A stretch of DNA of 64,000 nt from assembly GCF_002776525.5 (NCBI RefSeq), contig NC_045447.1, positions 26,429,442-26,493,441 on the forward strand, in the 5' to 3' direction. Positions within the stretch are counted from its first letter, which is position 1, and each line of letters begins with the position of its first letter. A program made the position numbers and the translations under genes. Below, in pieces: positions 1-10,990 of the stretch. The DNA is from Piliocolobus tephrosceles (lineage: Eukaryota; Chordata; Mammalia; Primates; Cercopithecidae). A model generated the notes under the pieces. The model had not been told where the DNA came from, did not search any database, and was given only the letters and a program-made list of their open reading frames with translations.

Positions 1-229
1 ATCATTTGAGTCCAGGAGTTCAAGACCAGCCTGGGCAACACCACAAGACCCCATCTCTACAAAAAATAAGAAAAATTAGCTGAGTGTGATGGCACGTGCC
101 TGTAGTCCCAGCTACTTGGGAGGCTGAGGTATGATCCCTTGAGCCTAGGAGTCTGAAGACGCAGTAAGCTATTGTTGCACCACTGTATTCTAGCGTGGGT
201 GACAGAGTTATGACCACATCTCTAAAAAA
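1..229 (+). mobile_element. Alu, cut by window edge
   Basis: Old AluJ-like copy; 5' end lies outside the window. Confidence 0.85.
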
Positions 230-2675
230 CACAATGTTATATCTCATGTCAAAGTTGTATAATTTCTCTTTTGATACATAATGTTACTTCCTTTCAGTAT
301 AACAATATCACAGTTGTCCTGGACCAGGATTCTTTGCTTTCTATATTATTTTCAAGTGTGATAATATGTTTCTGAAATACATCTTCTTAGTCACTAGAGC
401 CATTAGCATTACCAGTATGAACACTAATGGTGAAAAAGCTCTCCAACTGTTTTAAGTGTAAGACTTTGCAAAACAAACTTGAATATGGCTGCATAATTTG
501 CCTTTCTCCAGAAAAGCCTATTAAACGTTGTTGGCATTGGATACAAAATCAAATTCAAAAATTTGCATTTTCAGTACTTTTGGTTTCTTGACCTTTATTT
601 GAATTTGAGACTAAGCTTTACCAAACAACAGAATTTACACAGTAACTAGCCAACCACAGTCCTCATTATGGAATCTATGCAGTGCATTTGTTACCTAGGA
701 AACGGACCAGAGCACAGGCAGAGTGCAATTTCAGTCTAGCAAAAGAATTCTCCAATCATGCTAGTAAATAAAGTCCATAAATCAACTAATCAGAAGCAAA
801 GTCAAGAAATATCACATAAGAGTTAAGCTCAATGGAAACTTCTTTAAAGGAAAAGAAACCTGTGGGGCTTCCTCAGGCAACTATGGAGATCTCTGAAGTA
901 AATATTATGAGCAGGTTTCTTTACAAACACAAACTGTCAGAAAATAAACTGTTCAAAATAAATGGCTTCTCTCCAATCTTCAGCTTCTCTATTTTTGACA
1001 GTACTTAAGAGAAAAAGCTTCTTTAGAGCCAGCCTCATACATCTGGTACCAGAATATTAATCCAAGAATGAAATCTGCATTTTCGGTGAGCAGCATGGGG
1101 TTGGTGCTGTTGTTAAACAATGCAGGATGATGATAATGGCTGGAACGAGAGGTCACTGTCCACACCTCTCACAGCAGGACCTGCTTCCCCACTAGGCTAC
1201 AAAAAAATGTGAAAAAAAGACTTGAAAGTCACAGATCACAAAAAATAAAATTGTTACTTTTCAGCTTTCCATTTATTACTAATGAAAACACTAGTCATTT
1301 GAGCATTCTAGTTAACATAAAGTGGCCATTTTAAGCTTCCTGTAATGATACCACATTGATAACCAATAAACAGGAAAATGCTAGAAAAGTTTATGGATTT
1401 TAAAGCCTATCAAATTTAACTGTGGACGGCTTAGTGTTGTTTTAAAAAGAGAAGTTGGTAAATGTCAGCTATATTTAAAAATCCAGTTTTATACAAATTC
1501 AAATTTTCTGGAAGTAGCACGTATTTGTCAAAACAAATGAAAAAATTTCAAACATGAAAAATGAAAAATAATTTATATGCCTTCCTGAACACCAACTTAC
1601 CAGAAAGGAAATCAGTTGAAAATACGTAAGGTTCTCTGGAATGCTTCTGATTACACTAAAATATTATTGCTAATTATACAAAAACAAAAAATTAGTATCT
1701 ACATATCAGTTAAAAAAACACACAAAAACATAAACAAAACTAGGGTGTTATCTTTTAGCCAGCCCACATAAAGACTACACTGATGATCTCAGAAAACAGT
1801 TAGGCACAACTACAACTTTGCCAAAACCATTCTCAGTACAGGCCACACTCTGTTAATGCTTAGTTACACAGTGACTCTTTGTTAAATCTTATCACTGCCA
1901 CTGACAGCCTTGTAAATATATAAATAAGCAATTCAATTGTTAGCTTATCTTTTTTTAATACTTTAAAGAGCTAAGGAAGAGTATGTATATCTAAGTGCTG
2001 AAATTCTGAGAGTGGTCTAGAACTCCATTCTGGGATTCGCCATAAAGCCTGACCAAATTTCAATACCTCTCCTCTTTGGGCTATTACTATGAATGGACAG
2101 GGACAAGGAACGCTAGTCAAGGGCCTACCAGAGCCACATACTGAGCTCTGTGCCTCTGTGCAGAATTTAAATTCATTTACCTAATGCAGACTGGAAGTCA
2201 AAGCAGAAACCAGTAAAATTTTGTCAACTAAAAGGGATTGGCTTGATCTCTGCTAGGTTTTAAGTAATGTGTGTATAAATGTACACTCCAGGCATTTACA
2301 GTATTAGGCATGCAATAATATTAATCTGTTTAACTGGGGCAAGAATCTAGGATAAATTTTTCTCCTAGAAAAAACCACTATTTTAAGGATACTAAACTTT
2401 TTATAATGACAAAAATCAGTTTGTCTAAAAAAAGTGCATTAAATTGTACAGTTTTCTAAATTTTAAACCTTAATGAAAATTTAAATAATACACAATTTTC
2501 CACGTTTTTCCTTCAAGTTTAGATGATAATGCTTTTTGTTTTTTTTAGGAAAACCTCCATTTTCTACATATGACTGTCTATATAATTGTATGCATGGCCC
2601 CCAAAACTGCTTCTTCGTTTTTTTAATTTCCTGGGTAACTGTCAGACTTAAGTTTGTCAACATAAATGCTCACAC
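230..2675. other. AT-rich unique sequence, presumed KIAA1958 intron 1
   Basis: About 2.4 kb with no Alu, L1 or recognisable exon, unusual beside the dense Alus elsewhere. It contains no long open frame. If the gene assignment of the CpG island is right, this is proximal first-intron sequence. Confidence 0.5.
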
Positions 2676-2801
2676 GGGGGGGGGGGGGGGGGGGNNNNNN
2701 NNNNNNNNNNNNNNNNNNNNNNNNNNNNNNNNNNNNNNNNNNNNNNNNNNNNNNNNNNNNNNNNNNNNNNNNNNNNNNNNNNNNNNNNNNNNNNGGGGGG
2801 G
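2676..2801. repeat. Poly-G tract broken by a 100-N gap
   Basis: At least 19 consecutive G precede Ns at 2,695-2,794 and seven G follow. Long G homopolymers are rare in primate DNA, and the run probably caused the assembly break or is itself a base-calling artefact. Confidence 0.8.
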
Positions 2802-3639
2802 CAAAAAAGAGTTTCCAGAACTGAGCAGTAGATTGAGATTAATACAGTTATAAATCCATACCTGCATATTAAAAATCTGAATCTGTAAAATTTATTTTCT
2901 GGGTGCTTATTCAACCTCGTTTATCATTTGAATATCTACAAATACACAGCAACCGTTAATGAAGAAACTTAGCTAGCTAATCAAATACGACAAACCAGAA
3001 ACATCACCCTACAGTATTTTTCAAAACACGGTATCCATATCCATGCACAACCGAATCGCTGGGTTATATACATAGAATAAAATAGGAAAAGCACAATCCT
3101 AGGGGGAAAACTCAATTCTGACATTCATGATCTCATGGGTTGTGAAAGATCTCATATCTTAAATCAGTAGAAATAAAGGCTTCAGCCTGAACGGAAAGCG
3201 AGATCATTGTTTATTGCACTCCAATTTAACCTCCACCATGCAAGCTGTCACTACCTGACTGGCTTGTTAACTGTTTATTTCGTCGGGAGAGGATTCCGTC
3301 TTGCGAATCCTAACAAGTCCGGGGAAAAAAAAAACTTTACTCCTAAACTTCCACACACACACACACACACACAAAATATACATAATTGTAAAAATCACAG
3401 CCATGTTCATTTTTTAAAAGTCTCCATCTAAAACCTTAAAGAAAAAAAAAAAAAGACTTGAGGGAACCAAAAACGTTCTTTGATTTTGGTTTGACGTTGC
3501 TCAGTCCAACCTCCTCCTACCCAGGGGAATACATTTCTCGATATATTTGATAACAAACACAAATCACTGTGCGCAGCCTCAGATGGGGGTGGGGGACGGA
3601 AGAGCCTTTTGGAGAAAGCCCTCCTCCGTTAGAAACAAT
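2802..3639. other. Unique sequence flanking the CpG island
   Basis: AT-rich, no Alu; includes a (CA)11 microsatellite at 3,352-3,373. CpG density starts to rise near 3,640. Nothing coding recognised. Confidence 0.5.
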
Positions 3640-4190
3640 AAATAAGGGAGCGAAGCCATGCACGTTCCTTCACACACGCCCCAAACGCACCTCGGCGAGC
3701 CTCCCGAGGAGGGAAACTAGTGGGGCAGAGCCCTGAACCACCTCTCTTTCTCCATAAGCATCTCAAGACTTGGAAACTAAGAGGACAGACCTTTTCTTCC
3801 TCCTTCCCGCCCTCCTTCCCACCTCCGACAGACCCAAGAGCAGAAGCAGGGGCGCCAGCCCCACGCACTGCGCCTGCAGCCGCCGCTGAGACCCGAGCTG
3901 CCGGGCGGCGGGGCGGCCCGGGGCAGGCGGACCGGAGCCGCCGCCGGGGGTCTCTGCGCCTCGCACCCCCAAGCCCGGCGCTGCCGACGAGCGGCCGCCC
4001 GGGTCCCTGCCCTCGCTCCGGCCTCGCTCCCCCGAGAGGAGACAAAAGGAAGGTTCAGCCGGGTCACCGCGCGGCAGCTGACGGGGAAGCAGAGTCGACC
4101 CCAGCGCGGCCGGCCCCCACACAAAGGGGCTCCTCGCCTGGGTCGCGGCGTCGGCGCGCTCGTCCCCGCCCAGCGCGCGGGCTCTCACCC

Positions 4191-4196
4191 ACCTGC
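4191..4196 (-). other. Candidate first-exon 5' splice site in CpG island
   Basis: On the minus strand the sequence reads CTGCAG|GTGGGTGAG, a strong donor, with the last exonic base at 4,193. If the island is the KIAA1958 promoter, this would end a non-coding first exon. Other donors may lie in the gap, so this is a candidate only. Confidence 0.35.
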
Positions 4197-4472
4197 AGGT
4201 GTCTGTGCGTCTGTCCATAGGAACGCGGGCGGCGGGGGGGGCCTGCGGGAGCCGGGCAGCCCGGGCTGGACGGGGCGGGCCGGAGGGGCGCGAGGGCGGG
4301 AGGAAAGCGGCCGGAGGACGGGGCACCGAAGGCAAAAGGCGCGGGGAAGGCGCCCGGCGGGCGGCGGACCGAGACGCGGGGCGGGGGTCGGGGGCGCCAG
4401 CCTGGCTCGGCCGACCGGCGCGCGCCGCTCCGTGCGCCCCGAGCTCCGCGCGCCCGGCTCGGAGCGCGGCGG

Positions 4473-4872
4473 NNNNNNNNNNNNNNNNNNNNNNNNNNNN
4501 NNNNNNNNNNNNNNNNNNNNNNNNNNNNNNNNNNNNNNNNNNNNNNNNNNNNNNNNNNNNNNNNNNNNNNNNNNNNNNNNNNNNNNNNNNNNNNNNNNNN
4601 NNNNNNNNNNNNNNNNNNNNNNNNNNNNNNNNNNNNNNNNNNNNNNNNNNNNNNNNNNNNNNNNNNNNNNNNNNNNNNNNNNNNNNNNNNNNNNNNNNNN
4701 NNNNNNNNNNNNNNNNNNNNNNNNNNNNNNNNNNNNNNNNNNNNNNNNNNNNNNNNNNNNNNNNNNNNNNNNNNNNNNNNNNNNNNNNNNNNNNNNNNNN
4801 NNNNNNNNNNNNNNNNNNNNNNNNNNNNNNNNNNNNNNNNNNNNNNNNNNNNNNNNNNNNNNNNNNNNNNNN
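4473..4872. other. Assembly gap, 400 N, inside CpG island
   Basis: The same 27 bp (starting CCGCGCGCCCGGCTCGG) ends the left contig at 4,446-4,472 and begins the right contig at 4,873-4,899. The gap may be an unjoined overlap rather than 400 missing bases. Confidence 0.9.
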
Positions 4873-5009
4873 CCGCGCGCCCGGCTCGGAGCGCGGCGGG
4901 CGGGCAGGGGGCGGGGCGCGGGCGGGCCGGGGCGGGGCCGGCGAGCGGGGCGGGGGCTCGGACCTGGGGCTCCAGCCGGCACCGGAAACGCGCCGTGGTC
5001 GGCGAGACC

Positions 5010-5545
5010 CACAGGAAGTGTGTAACGACACCTCCTACTGCACTCACCAAGCTCGCAGTCGTTGCTGCCCGGAGGAGGTGTAGACCGAGCCTCCTGCTGC
5101 ACACACGCGCGCACGCGGCGGCTGGCGCGCTGCCCCTGGAGGTTTGGAGCAACCGGTCCTCCGCGCGCACGAGCTCGGTCCCTGCTGCCCGTACAGGTGT
5201 GGAACCCGCCATCCCCGCTATGGTCCTAGGAAGTGTACAGCACCTTCCCCTGCTACACGTCCCGGGCCCGCGGTCCCCGATGCCTCCCGGAGCTCTGTGC
5301 ACCTCCACTGAAACGCAAGGAGCAGACAGAACCTACACCGTCCGTGAGGTGTGTGATTCCCCTTATAACGCATTGAGTAGAGTCACCTCTCCGCCCCGGG
5401 ATGTGCGTTAAGACTTTCCACCGAGATGCTATGTACAGTCCACAGTCACCGCTGCCCCGTCAAGGTGCCCATCATCCCCCTATAACATACACACCCCTAG
5501 CCCATCGAGGGAGCGGGGATGCTTAATGACACCTGAAATACACTA
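5010..5545. repeat. Degenerate ~58-bp tandem repeat at CpG island edge
   Basis: About ten diverged units share a core like AGGAGGTGTGTAAC followed by CCTCCTGCTGCAC. GTGT-equivalent anchor positions are near 5,018, 5,078, 5,142, 5,197, 5,233, 5,296, 5,349, 5,402, 5,465 and 5,519. Spacing is 53-64 bp except for one short 36-bp unit. CpG content falls from left to right along the array. Some units contain ETS-like AGGAAGTG. I do not recognise the family. Confidence 0.55.
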
Positions 5546-6375
5546 AAACTAGGTCCTCCAGCAAACCAGGGACACAAGAACACCACCTACACGACTCAGC
5601 ACAGCAAAGCTGAAGCTGGACTTACTAGGTGCTACCAGGCTTGGTCCACCTTTATTTTACCTAACACTTACATAGTACATGCTGTGTGCCCACAGTTTGC
5701 ACTGAGTACTTAGCGAATATTAATTTAATCCTAAGAACTCTAAACAGTGGGTGCTATTAATATTGCCATTTTATGGATAAGGATTAACATTGCCATTTTA
5801 TGGATATGGATGAGGCACAGAGAAATTAAGAAATGTGTTCAACATCACATATATAGTAGCTAGAGGAGCCTGGATTCATTCCAGACAGTCTGGCTTCAGA
5901 GTCTGCTCTTAACTCCCTTTCTATTTACAGCACTGACCATCTCCAAAACAGTAATCATGGTAATAAATAACATTTATACCATATCTGATTGGCCTTAGTG
6001 CCCACATCTTGGCCTCATCTCACCTGTGACAGGCATACCCCAGTCACTTGTACCCTTGGAGTAGGTAAGGGAAGAGAAGAATATTTTTGAGGCAGAAAAA
6101 GAGGCTAACTTCTTAGCAAAGGAGAAGATATCCAGGGTCGCCCAGAATCCAGGCAGGTAACTTCATTGCCACATCAAGCATGTTCTCTCCTTTAGGGTAG
6201 CTTCTGCCAACCCCTCTCCATCTCTAGAGCTGATTCAGGTTGATGTTCTTAACACTTTCCTCTATCAGCACTCTTCCAGGTCTAGGCTGAAATATGAAAT
6301 CTGTGTAAACTTTGATACAATAATGTTTGTACAAACAAAAAAGACCAAAAATGACAACCCCCTAGTTAATTGCTG
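5421..6375. other. Intergenic, right flank of CpG island
   Basis: Holds the tail of the 58-bp array and a MIR remnant (5,655-5,935). 5,940-6,375 is unique with no coding signal. Confidence 0.5.
5655..5935 (-). repeat. MIR-like SINE remnant
   Basis: Reverse-complement MIR features: GGTGCTATTA, CCATTTTATGGAT, GAGGCACAGAGAA, and CTGGCTTCAGAGTCTG at the end. A TAACATTGCCATTTTATGGAT unit is tandemly duplicated inside it. Confidence 0.65.
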
Positions 6376-7065
6376 CATATTCTAAAGATGGGATCTTGTG
6401 GAGAAATTGGAACTCTTATTCAATGCTGGTAGGAATGTAGATGGTACCACCACTATGCAAAACAGTGTGGAAGTTCCTCAAAAAACTAAAACTAGAGCTA
6501 CCATATGATCCAGCAATCCCACTTATGGGTAAGCGTCCAAAAGAATTGAAAGCAGGATATCGAAGAAATATTTGCACACTCATGTTCATTGCAGCACTAT
6601 TCACAATAGCCAAGAGGTTGAAGCAGCCCAAATGTTCATCAACAGATAAATAGATAAATGAAAATGTAATATATACATATAATGGAATATTATTCAGCCT
6701 TCAAAATGAAGGAAATCCTATCACAGGCCACAACATAGATGAACCTTGAGGATGTTGTGCCAAGTACAATAAACCAGTCACAAAAGGAGAAATACTGTTA
6801 CGATTTGACGTATACGAGGTATGCAGAGGTATGTAAATTGTGTGATTATGTCAAACTCGTGGAAACAGACAGTAGAAGAGTGGTTGCTAGAGGGTAGAGG
6901 GAGGGGAAAATGGTGATATAATGTTCACTGGGTATAGAGTTTCAATTTTGCAAGATGAAAAAGTTCTAGAGATGTTACACAATAATGTAAATATAACACC
7001 ACTGAACTGTACACTTAAAAGTAGTTACAAAGGCACATTTTAAATTGTTTTTGCCACAATTAACT
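6376..7065 (+). mobile_element. L1 3'-end fragment
   Basis: Sense L1 ORF2 tail: CCATATGATCCAGCAATCCC, GCACTATTCACAATAGCCAA, GGAATATTATTCAGCC, then a 3' UTR ending in CTGTACACTTAAAA. The frame is decayed. Confidence 0.8.
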
Positions 7066-7505
7066 TTAAAAAAAATCTGATTTTATTTGTTTAAAGGATA
7101 TTTCATTATAATGAATTTTTTTAATGATGCAGGCATCCAACCATGATGAGGTACCTTGTTGAACAAACTAACTCTGCCACTGAGAACTGTAAAAGCTGTT
7201 TAAAAAAATAAATAAATAAGTCTGTTTAAAACCATTGGAGAGCAACCCTGTCATCCAAGGCTTGAAAGTCCAAGAGCCCCCAGGAAGAAAGGAAATACTT
7301 TGAAGTGAGTCCTGCATTCTCAGCCACTCTTCCTTCTCAGGGCATATGTTGATTTGTGTCTAGGAGTGTTTAAGTCAGAAAGAAGCACCCTAGAGCTTAC
7401 TGGCAGTCTTATTGGCCTGGTGATACAAAATTTGGAGTCAAGTCTATTAAGGCAGCTAGGACTTGAGAAACCAAGATCCCAGATAAAGCAATCACAGTAA
7501 ACCTA
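7066..7505. other. Intergenic unique sequence
   Basis: AT-rich spacer between an L1 tail and an Alu fragment; nothing recognised. Confidence 0.4.
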
Positions 7506-7508
7506 ATG

Positions 7509-7686
7509 GGTAGGCTGAGGGCCATAATCCCGGCACTTTGGGAGGGTGTGGCAGGAGGATTGCTTGAGACCGGGAGTTTGAGACCACCCTGAGTAACATA
7601 GTGAGACTCCCATCTCTACAAAAAGAAAAAAAAAAAAATTAGCTAGGCGTGGTGGCCCACATCTCCAGTTCCAGCTATTCAGGAGA
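7509..7686 (+). mobile_element. Alu, 3'-truncated
   Basis: Left arm, A-rich linker and the start of the right arm (ATTAGCTAGGCGTGGTGG). Confidence 0.8.
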
Positions 7687-7832
7687 AAGAAAGAGAGCGA
7701 GAGAAAGGAGACCTGTGGGGTTATGCTTTCATTAGGTCCATAGGCATTATGCCCTTAAAAAACCACATGCGCAAAGGAGGGGAACTTATTTCCAAGACTC
7801 TGGTGTTGACCATTAAGTTTTTGTGGTGTTCT

Positions 7833-8117
7833 GTTTTGTTTTGAGACAAGGTCTCGCTCTGTCGCCCAGGCTGGAGTGCAGTGGCACGATCTCAGCTCAC
7901 TGCATCCTCTACCTCCCTGCCTCAGTCAATCCTCCTGCCTCAGCCTCTTGCGTAGCTGGCACTAGAGATGTGGGCCACCATGCCCAGCTAATTTTTTTTT
8001 CTTTTTGTAGACACAGGGGTCTCACTATGTTACCCAGGGTGGTCTCAAACTCCTGGCCTTAAACAATCCTCCTGCCGCACCCTCCGAAAGTGCCGGGATT
8101 ACAGCCCTCAGTCCACC
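7833..8117 (-). mobile_element. Alu (J-like)
   Basis: TTTGAGACAAGGTCTCGC to a diverged GGGATTACAGCCCTCAG end. Confidence 0.9.
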
Positions 8118-8214
8118 ATTAGGTTTTTTCATGGTCAGCAGCTGAGGGGTGTGTTGTGTTTGGGGGTCTATAAGATGAACAAGTGGGCTGTATCAACCAC
8201 ACCAGGAGGGGAAG

Positions 8215-8524
8215 TTTTTTTTGTTTTTGTTTTGTTTCTTGAGACAGAGTCTTGCTGTGTGGCCCCGGCTGGAGTGCAGTGGCGTGATATCAGCTCACTG
8301 CAGCCTTCTCCGCCTCCCAGATTCAAGTGATTCTCGTGCCTCAGCCTCCCAAGTAGCTGGGATTATAGGCGCGCGCCATCCTGCCCAGCTAATTTTTGTA
8401 TTTTCAGTAGAGGCAAGGTTTCACCATATTGGCCAGGCTGGTCCTGAACTCCTGACCTCAAGTGATCCTCCCACCTTGGTCTCCCAAAGTGTGGGATTAT
8501 AGGTGTGAGCCACCACACCTGGCC
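8215..8524 (-). mobile_element. Alu (S-like)
   Basis: T-rich head TTTTGTTTTGTTTCTTGAGA to CACCACACCTGGCC. Confidence 0.95.
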
Positions 8525-8652
8525 AGAAGGGTAAGTTTTAATGAGGCCAAAAGTGACGGCAGGGGCCAGGGGATGGGTGTACAACTGGGTTTCAAAAGAC
8601 TTAGGCCAGGCCTAAAAGTGAATACCAAAGCAGCAACTATATTAAAAAATTT

Positions 8653-9010
8653 ATGACACTGGTACATGCTTCAACATGGATAAACCTGGAAAAGCTTACA
8701 AAGCTATGCGAAAGAAGCCAGTCACAAAGGGTCATATATTGTATGATTCCATTTATATGAAGTGTCTAGAATATACAAATCAATAGGGAGAGAAAGTATC
8801 AATAGGGAGAGAATGGTTCCCCAGGGCTGAGAGGTTTCGGTGAAAATGTGAGGTAACTACTACAGAATAAAGTTTCTTTTTGGGGTGATGAAAATATTCT
8901 AAAATTGGATGATGTTTATGAAACTCTGATTATACTAACAACTACTGAATTGTACATTTTAATGGGTGAACTGTATGGTATGTGAGTTATTTCTCAATAA
9001 AACTGTTTCA
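8653..9010 (+). mobile_element. L1 3'-UTR fragment
   Basis: Carries the AACATGGATAAACC and GTATGATTCCATTTATATGA signatures and ends AATTGTACATTTTAATGGGT ... CAATAAAACTG. A GGGAGAGAAAGTATCAATA unit is locally duplicated. Confidence 0.75.
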
Positions 9011-9037
9011 AAAAGAAAGCATCAAATACAAATCCTA

Positions 9038-9339
9038 GGGCAGGCATGGTGGCTCATGCCCGTCATCTCAGCACTTTGGGAGGCCAAGGTGGGAGGATTG
9101 CTTGAGCCCAGGAGTTTGGGACCAGCCTGGGCAACAAAGTGAGACCCCGTCGCTACAAAAAAATTAAAAAATTAGCCGGGCGTGGTGGCACACGTCTGTA
9201 GTCCCAGCTACTTGGAAGGCTGATGTGGGAGAATTGGTTGGTCCTAGGAGCATCAGGGCCACAGTAAGCTGTGTTTGTGCCACTGCACTCCAGCTTGGGT
9301 GACAGAGCAAGACTCTGTCTCCAAAAAAAAAAGGAAAAA
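9038..9339 (+). mobile_element. Alu (J/S-like)
   Basis: GGGCAGGCATGGTGGCTCAT to a 10-A tail; lies just 5' of the TMA7 retrocopy. Confidence 0.92.
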
Positions 9340-9420
9340 GGAGTCCAATAGAGGGCCCAGTCTGAGGAAGGGGCACAGGTGCCAAGTCCAGCTGTGAAGG
9401 TGCCATGGCGTGAAGGTGCC

Positions 9421-9560
9421 ATGTCCAGCAAGAAGGACCCCCTAAAACAGTCCAAGAAGCAGGCCAAGAAGATGGATGAGGAAGTTAAGACTTTCAAGTG
9501 GAAGCAAAAAGAGGTGCTAAAACAAAATGATTTATCCCAACAATTGCAGAATACAAGTTC
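9421..9560 (+). pseudogene. TMA7: Truncated TMA7 processed pseudogene
   Basis: From the ATG at 9,421 the translation MSSKKDPLKQSKKQAKKMDE and EVKTFKWKQKE aligns with the N-terminal half of TMA7 (translation machinery associated 7, a 64-residue ribosome-associated protein; [20 protein letters not shown] is the family core). A few codons after the start are missing. Similarity fades after about residue 31 and the 3' half is absent, replaced by an Alu from about 9,572. With no introns and a truncation, it is a dead retrocopy. The sequence TGAAGGTGCCATG is repeated just before the ATG. Confidence 0.7.
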
Positions 9561-9571
9561 CTTTCTTTCAT

Positions 9572-10187
9572 TATTTTTATTTATTTTGAGACAGAGTCTC
9601 ACTCTGTCACCCAGCCTAGAGTAAAGTGGATCATAGCACACTGCAGCCTTGACCTCCATATTCAAGCGATCCTCCCACATCAGCCTCCTGAATAGCAGGG
9701 ACTACAGGTGGGTGTCATCATACCCAGCTAATTTTTTTTTCTTTCTTTCCTTTTTTTTTGAGACGGAGTCTCACTGTGTCACCAGGCTGGAGTGCAGTGG
9801 TGCGATCTCGGCTCACTGCAACCTCCACCTTCCAGGTTCAAACGATTCTCCTGCCTCAGCCTCCCAAGTAGCTGAGACTACAGGCACGCGCCATGACGCC
9901 CAGCTAATTTTTGTATTTTTAGTAAAGATGTGGTTTCATCATGTTGGCCAGGATGGCCTTCATCTCTTGGCCTTGTGATCTGTCCGCCATGGCCTCCCAA
10001 AGTGCTGGGATTACAGGTGTGAGCCACCACACCCAGCCATACCCAGCTAATTTTTAATTTTTTTTTTTTTTAGAGATGTGGTCTCGCTATATTGCTCAGG
10101 TTGGTCTTGAACTCCTGGGCTCAAGTGATCCTCTCACCTTGGCCTTCGAAGTGTTGGAATTACAGGTGTGAGCAACCATGCCCAGCC
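9572..10187 (-). mobile_element. AluJ split by a younger Alu
   Basis: Left piece 9,572-9,749 and right piece 10,039-10,187 rejoin in Alu order; CATACCCAGCTAATTTT is present on both sides of the insert. Confidence 0.88.
9750..10038 (-). mobile_element. AluS nested in AluJ
   Basis: Complete, less diverged copy inside the older Alu. Confidence 0.92.
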
Positions 10188-10724
10188 TAGATGTTCCTTT
10201 TAACTGCATATATAATGTTCACTAAAAAAGGCCATATAATTAGCTATAAAACAAGTCTCAAGAAGTTTAAAATGACTGAAGTCACACAAAGTATATTTTC
10301 TAACCACCGTGAAGCTAAATTTGAAATCAATTATAGATTAATATCTGGAAACTATGAATATTTGAAAATTAAACATGTTTCTATGTTCCTCATTGACAAA
10401 AGAAGAACTCAGAAGGAAAGTAGGAAAATCTCTCAAAGTGAATGAAAAATTACACAATATATCAAATGTTTGTGGGAAAATGTTAAGGCAGTTCTAAAAC
10501 TAAAATTTATGGCTTAAAAGTTTGTATTATAAGAAAAAGAAGGCCCAAGAGAATGAACTAACTTTTAATCTTCAGAAGCTAAAAGAAAGGACATATTAAA
10601 CACAAAGTAGAAGAAAACAAATAAGATAGTAGAAATCAACTTAAAACAGAAAACAGACCCCCCTCCAAAAAAAAAAAAAAGAAAGAAAATAAAGGAAAAC
10701 ATAAAGTATTTTGTAAAAAATCAT

Positions 10725-10990
10725 TGCCAGGCATGGTGGTTCATACCTGTAATCTCAGCACTTGGGTGAATCGCTTGAGCCCAGGAGTTTGAGACCATCC
10801 TGGACAACATAGTGAGACCTCATCGCTACAAAATAAAAATATTAGCCGAGCATGGTGGTGTGTGCCTGTGGTCTTAGGTCATCTAGAGGCTGAGGTGGGA
10901 GGATCACTCCAGCCAAAGAGTTTGAGGTTGCAGCGAGCTGTGCTCACGCCAGTGTACTCCAGCCTGGGTGAGAGTGAGAATCTGTACTAA
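10725..10990 (+). mobile_element. Alu (J-like, internal deletion)
   Basis: GCCAGGCATGGTGGTTCATA onward; lacks part of the left-arm GGGAGGC box. Confidence 0.88.

Larger units (their letters stand above)
3640..5420 (-). promoter_or_regulatory. KIAA1958: CpG island, probable KIAA1958 promoter/first exon
   Basis: A sharp switch from AT-rich DNA to dense CpG and G+C. GC boxes cluster at 4,903-4,960 (several GGGGCGGGG), an NRF1-like GCGCACGCG lies near 5,110, and ETS-like AGGAAGTG occurs at 5,014 and 5,229. There is no obvious TATA box. The gene assignment rests on remembered human order: KIAA1958 begins about 14 kb downstream of HSDL2 on the same strand, and here the island lies 14-15 kb beyond the HSDL2 3' end. 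Transcription would run leftward. The long open frames across the island are composition artefacts of GC-rich DNA plus Ns, not proteins. A bidirectional or unrelated non-coding promoter is the alternative. Confidence 0.55.

Noticed and set aside
2536..2853. 105-codon frame spanning the poly-G gap
   Set aside because: One third is Ns and the rest is glycine from the G run and unrelated sequence.
3629..5411. Long open frames of 115-422 codons on both strands across the CpG island
   Set aside because: They overlap in several frames, are Arg/Ala/Pro/Gly-rich as expected from GC-rich DNA, cross 400 Ns, and show no domain. Stop codons are simply rare in this composition.
6441..6653. 70-codon frame with KLKLELPYDPAIPLMGK
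   Set aside because: This is a decayed L1 ORF2 C-terminus on a retrotransposon fragment.
7823..8062. Peptides such as SPRLECSG...SAHC...ASASQVAGI, seen many times through the window
   Set aside because: These are translations of antisense Alu elements, not genes.
10191..10445. 84-codon frame
   Set aside because: Falls inside an L1 ORF2 remnant; the frame breaks on both sides.
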